Shown one piece after another: positions 4,873-8,469 of a DNA stretch of 8,469 nt. A program made the translations under genes and the position numbers. Positions within the stretch are counted from its first letter, which is position 1; each line of letters begins with the position of its first letter. The stretch comes from Alphaproteobacteria bacterium (lineage in GTDB: Bacteria; Pseudomonadota; Alphaproteobacteria; CACIAM-22H2), in the NCBI GenBank assembly GCA_016869915.1, contig VGDA01000135.1, positions 1 to 8,469 of the forward strand. Reading direction: 5' to 3'. The notes under the pieces were generated by a model. The model searched no databases. It saw only the letters and a program-made list of their open reading frames with translations, and was not told where the DNA came from.

Positions 4873-6576
4873 TCAGGCCTGGTCGCGGCGGCGCCAGGCC
4901 CCGGCGCGCAGCGACACGACGTGGGCGACGACCCCGTGCGCGACCTTGAAGGTGGCGCAGCAAAGCACGATGCAGGTTGCCATCGCCGCGGCCGCGGCGG
5001 TGAAGCCGGCGTCGTTGATGTTGACGACGGCGACCGAGGCGACGCGCGTGCCTGGCGCGTAGATGAAGATCAGCACCGAGACGCTGGCCATTGCCGCGAG
5101 GAACAGGAAGCTGGCGATCTCGAGGATGGCCGGCATGCAGATTGGCGCTGTCACCCGCAGGAAGGTGCGGAAGAGCGAGACCTTCAGCGACTCCGAGACG
5201 GATTCGAATTCCCGGTCGAGCTGCTTCAGCGCCGCCACGGCGGTCAGGTGGCAGACCGTGTAGTAGTGGACCAGCGTCCCGATCGCCATCAGCAGCAAGG
5301 TCCCGAGCAGCGGCTCGAGCGGATTCGCGCGCGCGTTGAAGAAGATCACGTAGGACAGGCCGAGCACGAGCCCGGGCACCGCGAGCGGCATCATCGCCAG
5401 CGTGGCGGTCAACGATGTGATCGCGCCGAAGTCCCTGGCCTTCTCCAGCGCGTAGGCGCCGGCGAAGACAACGACGGTGCCGATTGCGGCGGTCATCGCG
5501 GCCATCCGGATCGCGTTCGCGAAGGGCTGCCAGCCGCTCGGGTCGAAGTTGGCGAAATCGTAGTTTCGCAGCGAGAGCGAGAGGTTGTAGGGCCAGTAGG
5601 TGACGAAGGATCCCCAGGCCGCGACGCCGAGGATCAGGAGCATGAACGTCGCGACGAAGGCGCAGAAGACGAACAGGCCCGCGTCGCGACCGGGCGACCG
5701 CCCTGGCGCGTATGGCACCGAGCGCGCCGTCAGCACCGCCTGCTGGCGGCGCTGGATCGCCTGGTTGCCGAGGAACGCCACGATCGCGGGAACCATCAGC
5801 ACGACGCCGATGACCGCGCCCATGCCGAAGTCCAGCTGTCCCACGACCTGCTTGTAGATGTCGGTGGCCAGCACGTTGTAGCCGCCACCGATGACGATGG
5901 CGCTGCCGAAATCGGTGATCACCTTGACGAAGGTCACCAGCGCGCAGCTGGCAAGCCCGAAGCGCAGCTCGGGCCACGTGATCGTGGTCCAGACCCTCCA
6001 TCGCGGCGCCTTGAGCGCGGCGGCGCTCTCGTAGAGGCGCTGGTCCGCCATCGACAGCGTGGCGACCAGCAGCATGACCGCCTGCGGCAGGTTGAAGAAG
6101 ACCTGCGCGACGACGATGCCGATCGGGCCGTAGATGGAGTGCCCGAACAGGGCCCAGCGCGCCATGCCCTGGTTTCCGAACAGGTAGACGAGCGCGATCG
6201 CGGGCAGCAGCGACGGCGCGAGCACCGGCACCATCACGATGGCGCGGAACGCGGCCTGCCCGGGCATCCGGCTGCGCGTCAGCGCGAAGGCGTAGGCGAG
6301 GGCCAGCGGCACGACGATGGCGGTCGTCACGCCGGCGACGAGGATGCTGTTCCACAGCGAGATCGAGAGCGACGGCGTCGAGAAATAGGCGGCGTAGTTG
6401 GCGAGGCCGACGAATGCGCCGTCGCGATCCTCGAAGCTCTTGCGCAGCATCGCGGCGAGCGGCAGCGCGAGGAAGGCGACGAAGAGCCCCAGCAGCGCCA
6501 GCACGAGCCCGCGCAGCGCCCACTGGTCGGCCGGCAGGCGCTGGCGCATGCTGGCCGTGCCGTTGCCGCCGCTCAT
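4873..6576 (-). CDS. fused ABC transporter permease, putative 2-aminoethylphosphonate (PhnU2-like) type
   Basis: This 567-residue inner-membrane protein is two permease domains in one chain, as in PhnU2 and in FbpB-like iron permeases. The first half spans about residues 20-275 and the second about 300-555, with a polar linker (about 276-298). Each half carries an EAA-type loop for docking the ATPase: ESAAALKAPRWRVWTTITWP (183-202) and the stretch at 458-481, which begins ESVSESLK and ends TAPICMP. The C-terminal segments FIYAPGTRVASVAVVNINDAG (split, 504-524) and AAAAMA closely resemble the 2-aminoethylphosphonate permease family as I recall it. The ATG at 6576 overlaps the ATPase stop (ATGA), so translation is likely coupled. 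It works with the ATPase and the periplasmic binding protein encoded just upstream. The substrate is inferred from resemblance; Fe3+ or another phosphonate or phosphate compound remains possible. Confidence 0.9.
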   Translation of the reverse strand: MSGGNGTASMRQRLPADQWALRGLVLALLGLFVAFLALPLAAMLRKSFEDRDGAFVGLANYAAYFSTPSLSISLWNSILVAGVTTAIVVPLALAYAFALTRSRMPGQAAFRAIVMVPVLAPSLLPAIALVYLFGNQGMARWALFGHSIYGPIGIVVAQVFFNLPQAVMLLVATLSMADQRLYESAAALKAPRWRVWTTITWPELRFGLASCALVTFVKVITDFGSAIVIGGGYNVLATDIYKQVVGQLDFGMGAVIGVVLMVPAIVAFLGNQAIQRRQQAVLTARSVPYAPGRSPGRDAGLFVFCAFVATFMLLILGVAAWGSFVTYWPYNLSLSLRNYDFANFDPSGWQPFANAIRMAAMTAAIGTVVVFAGAYALEKARDFGAITSLTATLAMMPLAVPGLVLGLSYVIFFNARANPLEPLLGTLLLMAIGTLVHYYTVCHLTAVAALKQLDREFESVSESLKVSLFRTFLRVTAPICMPAILEIASFLFLAAMASVSVLIFIYAPGTRVASVAVVNINDAGFTAAAAAMATCIVLCCATFKVAHGVVAHVVSLRAGAWRRRDQA

Positions 6577-7643
6577 GCGCACGGGAAGGCCCGCGCGGCC
6601 GCCGGTCCCGGGACGACGCGGCAGCGCGAGCCTGGCACCAGTCTCCTCGCCGGCATCTCGTGGCGCGCGAGGTCGCAGAGGATCGCCGCGCGGTCGGGCG
6701 CGCCGTCGAGCCTGATGGCGGCGCGGAAGCCCGCGCCGAGGAACTCCAGCGCCGCGACCTCTCCGGCCAGCCCGGGGCCTGGCTCGGCGTCGGGGACGAC
6801 GCGGATATCCTCGGGCCGGATGGCGAGATCGATCTCCGCGTCCTGCGCAAGGCCATCGGTGGCGCAGGGGATCTCGAGCCCGTCGATCGCGCAGCGCCCG
6901 GGCCCCGAGACTCGTGCGCGCAGGAAGTTCATCGTGCCGACGAATTCCGCGACGAACCGCGTGCGCGGCGCGGCGTAGACCTCCTCGGGCGCGCCTACCT
7001 GCTCGATGCAGCCATGGTTCATGACCACGATCCGGTCCGCGATCGTCAGCGCCTCCTCCTGGTCGTGCGTGACCAGGATCGTCGTGACTCCGAGGCGTCG
7101 CTGCAGCGCGCGGATCTCGCCGCGCAGGTGCAGCCTGACGCGAGCGTCGAGCGCCGAGAGCGGCTCGTCGAGCAGCAGCAGCGACGGCGACGTGGCGAGC
7201 GCCCGGGCGAGCGCGACGCGCTGCTGCTGTCCGCCCGAGAGTTGCGCGGGATACTTTCTCCCGGAGCCAGGCAGGCCGATGAGGTCGAGCAACTCCTCGA
7301 CGCGCGAGATGCGTGCTGCCCGAGAGGCGCCGAGGTTGACGAGGCCGTAGCCGATGTTCTCCGCGACGCTGAGGTTCGGGAACAGGGCATAGGACTGGAA
7401 CACGATCCCGAAGTCGCGTTCGGAGGTCGGCAGGCGCGACACGTCGCGCCCGCCCTGGTGGATGCGGCCCGCGTCCTGCTGCTCGAGCCCGGCGATCACC
7501 CGCAACAGCGTGGTCTTGCCGCAACCGGACGGGCCGAGGAAGCAGATCAGTTCCCCTGCCCGGATGTCGAGGTCGATGCCGTCGAGGGCGGTGAAGGCGC
7601 CGAAGCGCTTCACCACCCCCTCGATGCGAACGGCCGGGTCCAT
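6573..7643 (-). CDS. ABC transporter ATP-binding protein, putative 2-aminoethylphosphonate (PhnT2-like) type
   Basis: This 356-residue ATPase should drive import through the fused permease at the inner face of the membrane. All catalytic motifs are intact: Walker A GPSGCGKTT (37-45), Q-loop Q83, signature LSGGQQQR (135-142), Walker B LLLLDEP with E160 (155-161), D-loop SALD (163-166) and H-loop H193. After the ATPase domain, the segment from about residue 215 to the end has the FVGTMNFLRA and AIRPEDIRV motifs of the TOBE-type regulatory domain found in Fe3+, polyamine and phosphonate importers. I chose the ATG at 7643, which begins just before the first strand (VRIEGVVKRFG); the frame is open further upstream to 7733, but that would overlap the binding-protein gene with unrelated residues. 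It starts 14 nt after that gene's stop and overlaps the permease start by 4 nt. Confidence 0.93.
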   Translation of the reverse strand: MDPAVRIEGVVKRFGAFTALDGIDLDIRAGELICFLGPSGCGKTTLLRVIAGLEQQDAGRIHQGGRDVSRLPTSERDFGIVFQSYALFPNLSVAENIGYGLVNLGASRAARISRVEELLDLIGLPGSGRKYPAQLSGGQQQRVALARALATSPSLLLLDEPLSALDARVRLHLRGEIRALQRRLGVTTILVTHDQEEALTIADRIVVMNHGCIEQVGAPEEVYAAPRTRFVAEFVGTMNFLRARVSGPGRCAIDGLEIPCATDGLAQDAEIDLAIRPEDIRVVPDAEPGPGLAGEVAALEFLGAGFRAAIRLDGAPDRAAILCDLARHEMPARRLVPGSRCRVVPGPAAARAFPCA

Positions 7644-7657
7644 GCTAGGGGTCGCCC

Positions 7658-8469
7658 TCAGCGCGGCGGCGACTTCGCGGCATAGCGGCGGTTCCACTCC
7701 GCCAGCACGCGGTCGCGGTTCGCTGCCATCCATGCGATGTCGACGTCGACCATGCGCGCCTCGGCGCTGGGCGGGAAGTTGGGCGGCGCCGCCGGCACGT
7801 CCGCGCGACCGACGATTCCGACATAGCGCGCGTTGATCTCGTGGGCGCGCTTGCTCACCGTCCAGTCGGCGAAGAGTTGCGCGGCCTCGAGGTTGCGCGT
7901 GCCGCGCAGGATGGCCGTGCCGCTCATGTCCCAGCCCAGTCCCTCGGATGGGACGACCACCTCGATGGGCGCGCCCTGGGTCTTCTCGCGCGCCGCCCGC
8001 AGGTCCGAACCGATGCCGACCACGCGCTCGCCGCGCGCGGTGGACACGACCGGCGCCGACCCGGAATGCAGGTAGGTCGCGATGTTCTCGTGGAGCCGGT
8101 CCATGTACTGCCAGGCCCCGGCCTCGCCCATCGTCTTCATCCAGCCGGCGAGGGTCACGTAGCCGGTCGCGGAGGAGGCGGGGTTGGGCATCACGACATG
8201 CCCGCGCAGGGCGGGCTGCAGCAGGTCCTGCCAGGAGGTTGGCGGCTTCGCGCCGATCTTCGCGCCCTCGGGCACGTTGAAGACGACGACGGACAGGAAG
8301 GCATCGGTGCCGGTCCAGGTCATCGGGTTCGCGGGCGAGCGGAAGCGCGGCTTGAGCGCCTCGACGCCCTTCGGCGTGTAGCCGTGCAGCATGTTCTGCT
8401 GCTCGAAGATGACGAGGCTGCTTATCGGCAGCCCGGCCGTGGCGTCGGCGCGCGGGTTGTCCTTCTCGG
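7658..8469 (-). CDS. ABC transporter periplasmic substrate-binding protein, putative 2-aminoethylphosphonate (PhnS2-like) type, 5' end missing
   Basis: The frame is open to the right edge, giving the last 269 residues; the signal peptide and first lobe start lie outside the window. An internal ATG at 8392 is not the start, because the upstream residues KDNPRADATAGLPISSLVIFEQQ (split, to 8467) continue the binding-protein fold. Visible motifs match the extracellular type 1 and PhnS2 families: TWTGTDAFLSVVVFN (about 51-65), VVMPNPASSATGYVTLAGWM (about 91-110), GSAPV, and PSEGLGWDMSGTAILRGTRN (about 164-183). The protein should capture the ligand in the periplasm and pass it to the fused permease. 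The MPNPAS[SN]xTGY block is shared by the phosphonate and ferric-ion groups, so 2-aminoethylphosphonate is the best guess, not proven. No phosphonate-degrading gene is visible in the window. Confidence 0.88.
   Translation of the reverse strand, partial: EKDNPRADATAGLPISSLVIFEQQNMLHGYTPKGVEALKPRFRSPANPMTWTGTDAFLSVVVFNVPEGAKIGAKPPTSWQDLLQPALRGHVVMPNPASSATGYVTLAGWMKTMGEAGAWQYMDRLHENIATYLHSGSAPVVSTARGERVVGIGSDLRAAREKTQGAPIEVVVPSEGLGWDMSGTAILRGTRNLEAAQLFADWTVSKRAHEINARYVGIVGRADVPAAPPNFPPSAEARMVDVDIAWMAANRDRVLAEWNRRYAAKSPPR

Noticed and set aside
4087..6978. A plus-strand open frame of more than 900 codons opposite the ABC permease, the small membrane-protein gene and the DMT gene
   Set aside because: Its translation is dominated by Arg, Gly, Ala, Asp and His with no domain, which is the expected mirror of GC-rich genes with third-position G/C. 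The minus strand there encodes clear conserved proteins.

Overview
This is a very GC-rich bacterial window, by eye roughly 70% G+C. All nine genes I can support lie on the minus strand, so transcription runs from the right end to the left. The gene content points to an alphaproteobacterium. The strongest marker is a TIGR02186 / Alph_Pro_TM protein next to a TauE/SafE (TSUP) permease. An NFU1-like NifU protein next to a universal stress protein fits too. A Rhodospirillales/Acetobacterales-type host is plausible, but I cannot fix the genus.

Reading in the direction of transcription, the first block (8469 to 4873) is a three-gene ABC importer: a periplasmic binding protein cut by the window edge, an ATPase, and a large fused permease. 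The genes are tightly packed, with a 14-nt gap and then a 4-nt ATGA overlap. The proteins most resemble the putative 2-aminoethylphosphonate importers (PhnS2-PhnT2-PhnU2 type), which are close relatives of ferric-iron importers. Next come two membrane-protein genes: a small histidine-rich four-helix protein of unknown function (4750 to 4367) and an EamA-type drug/metabolite transporter (4317 to 3439).

The third block (3305 to 1123) looks like one operon: a TSUP anion permease, an overlapping TIGR02186 exported, membrane-anchored protein of unknown function that starts at TTG, and a UspA-family protein. The fourth block (1016 to 1) holds an NFU1-like iron-sulfur carrier and then the N-terminal part of a Bax-like glucosaminidase-domain protein that runs off the left end. 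A possible promoter and an inverted repeat lie ahead of the iron-sulfur gene.

I see no tRNA, rRNA, CRISPR array, insertion sequence, integrase or phage gene. No gap between genes exceeds about 135 bases. The window reads as ordinary chromosomal housekeeping and transport DNA. The two points most worth following are the uncharacterised partner of the TSUP permease and the histidine-rich small membrane protein. I found no convincing new multi-gene system.
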